Of a DNA stretch of 64,000 nt, positions 63,317-64,000 are shown piece by piece. The notes beneath the pieces are model-generated. The model was not told where the DNA came from. It did not search any database and worked only from the letters and a program-made list of their open reading frames with translations. The stretch's first letter is position 1, and every line of letters starts with the position of its first letter. A program made the translations under genes and the position numbers. This stretch comes from Paenibacillus apiarius (GTDB lineage: Bacteria > Bacillota > Bacilli > Paenibacillales > Paenibacillaceae): NCBI RefSeq assembly GCF_017052585.1, contig NZ_JAFFHZ010000001.1, positions 620,001 to 684,000 of the forward strand, in the 5' to 3' direction.

Positions 63317-64000
63317 TTACTGTTTATTCAATTGTCTTTGGTGTCGAAGTTCACTGGGAGACATCGTGTAGTGTTGCTTGAACAAGCGATTGAAGTTGGA
63401 TAAGTTCCGAAAGCCGCATTCTTCTGCGACATCAATTATCTTCTCGTCTGAGGATTCTAATAAATGGGCCGCATGAGTCAGGCGCAGCTGGATAAGGTAA
63501 TCAAGCGGCGAAGTGCCGACAGCCTGTTGGAACAAAGCGCTAAAGCGGGAGGGGCTTAGATGGGCCAGATCCGCAAGCTGCTTCAACGTCCATTGGTATG
63601 ATAAATGCAGCTCCATCGTGCGTATGACCTCTTTGAGCGCATGCATGCCACGATGCTTGACAGGCGCAGGATTGGCATCCGGCACGGAAAAATGACGATT
63701 CACCAACGCGAGAAATCGGGTCAATTGCGCATGAACCACGGAAGGATAGGACGCTTCTCTCCGGTCCATCTCAACCGTAATATTCTGCAAAATATCGACA
63801 AGCTGCAGATGGATGGGATGCTGCCGGCTGAGCAGGTTCGTAAACTGGGCGCCCATCTCGCGAAACGGTCGCAGCACATCGTGATCATAGCGCAGCTCCA
63901 TGGCTAGCAGCGCTTGATCGAACATGAACACATCCATCGTAAGGTTGTCCGTTTCGAAGGCTCGATGCAGATCATGAGCGTTAATCAGCAATATATCCCC
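63317..64000 (-). CDS. AraC family regulator, N-terminus cut by the window end
   Basis: At least 227 residues are visible. The open frame continues past base 64000 (GDILLINAHDLH at the edge, from a cupin sensing domain). The C-terminal DNA-binding part holds both AraC helix-turn-helices: LKQLADLAHLSPSRFSALFQ and IIDVAEECGFRNLSNFNRLF. It ends before the sugar kinase and GH4 genes on the same strand, so it probably regulates that sugar locus. Confidence 0.88.
   Translation of the reverse strand, partial: GDILLINAHDLHRAFETDNLTMDVFMFDQALLAMELRYDHDVLRPFREMGAQFTNLLSRQHPIHLQLVDILQNITVEMDRREASYPSVVHAQLTRFLALVNRHFSVPDANPAPVKHRGMHALKEVIRTMELHLSYQWTLKQLADLAHLSPSRFSALFQQAVGTSPLDYLIQLRLTHAAHLLESSDEKIIDVAEECGFRNLSNFNRLFKQHYTMSPSELRHQRQLNKQ

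Overview
The window reads as a chromosomal segment of a low-GC-type Gram-positive spore-former, most like Paenibacillus. The signs are strong AGGAGG ribosome binding sites, frequent TTG and GTG starts, the coproporphyrin-type heme genes hemE-hemH-hemY, ytpB, ytxGH, a csp gene, lipoteichoic-acid synthase, a LysM/M14 peptidoglycan peptidase, and paired GH18 chitinase domains. The species was inferred from gene content only. I see no rRNA, tRNA, CRISPR array, intact insertion sequence or prophage.

Layout. 0-5 kb: a small membrane protein, then a very large secreted chitinase with two different GH18 domains. 5-10 kb: pfkA, the sesquarterpene synthase gene ytpB, an MFS transporter and a nitroreductase. 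10-15 kb: an AraC regulator divergent from a full-length lacZ-type beta-galactosidase, then csp and two small genes. 15-22 kb: an oligoendopeptidase F with a second, internal start, an FAD oxidoreductase, a LapA-like protein, an M42 aminopeptidase and a YhdH-type reductase. 22-29 kb, minus strand: an STM3941-like protein, an ABC-F ATPase, TetR, DUF92, an FAH-family hydrolase and CapA. 28.8-32.9 kb: molybdenum-cofactor genes (a fused MoaD-MoaE, MoeB, MoeA) surrounding a decayed glycosyltransferase. 33-36.6 kb: the hemE-hemH-hemY operon. It diverges from a Tat-exported PhoX phosphatase and tatA (36.8-38.8 kb), which lie behind a plausible PHO box. 39-47 kb: an MdtG-like exporter, a LacI regulator, a HAD phosphatase, two tandem NSS transporters, an O-methyltransferase and ypsC. 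47-55 kb: LTA synthase, a MerR-TipAS regulator, a BCCT transporter, small proteins, the LysM-M14 peptidase and murI. 56-64 kb: a phosphodiester-glycosidase-like protein, ytxGH, a cysteine-rich HTH regulator, yutE, an orphan CuA-domain protein, a lone holin and a GH4/sugar-kinase/AraC sugar locus cut by the window end.

The most unusual signal is non-coding. Three intergenic loci (578-753, 20921-21097, 49607-49790) share one layout of short palindromes. The spacings are 51/62/51 bp, 62/51 bp with a degenerate fourth site, and 52/63/52 bp, close to 5, 6 and 5 turns of DNA. The palindrome sequence differs between loci (TGCA-N4-TGCA against ATTGGA-N5-TCCAAT) while the symmetry is kept. These look like diverged copies of one structured repeat whose function I cannot name. 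Other notable points are the dual-start PepF, the internal Gly-Gly in MoaD-MoaE, the glycosyltransferase pseudogene, the PHO box before phoX-tatA, and a perfect 14-bp palindrome inside the HAD gene promoter.
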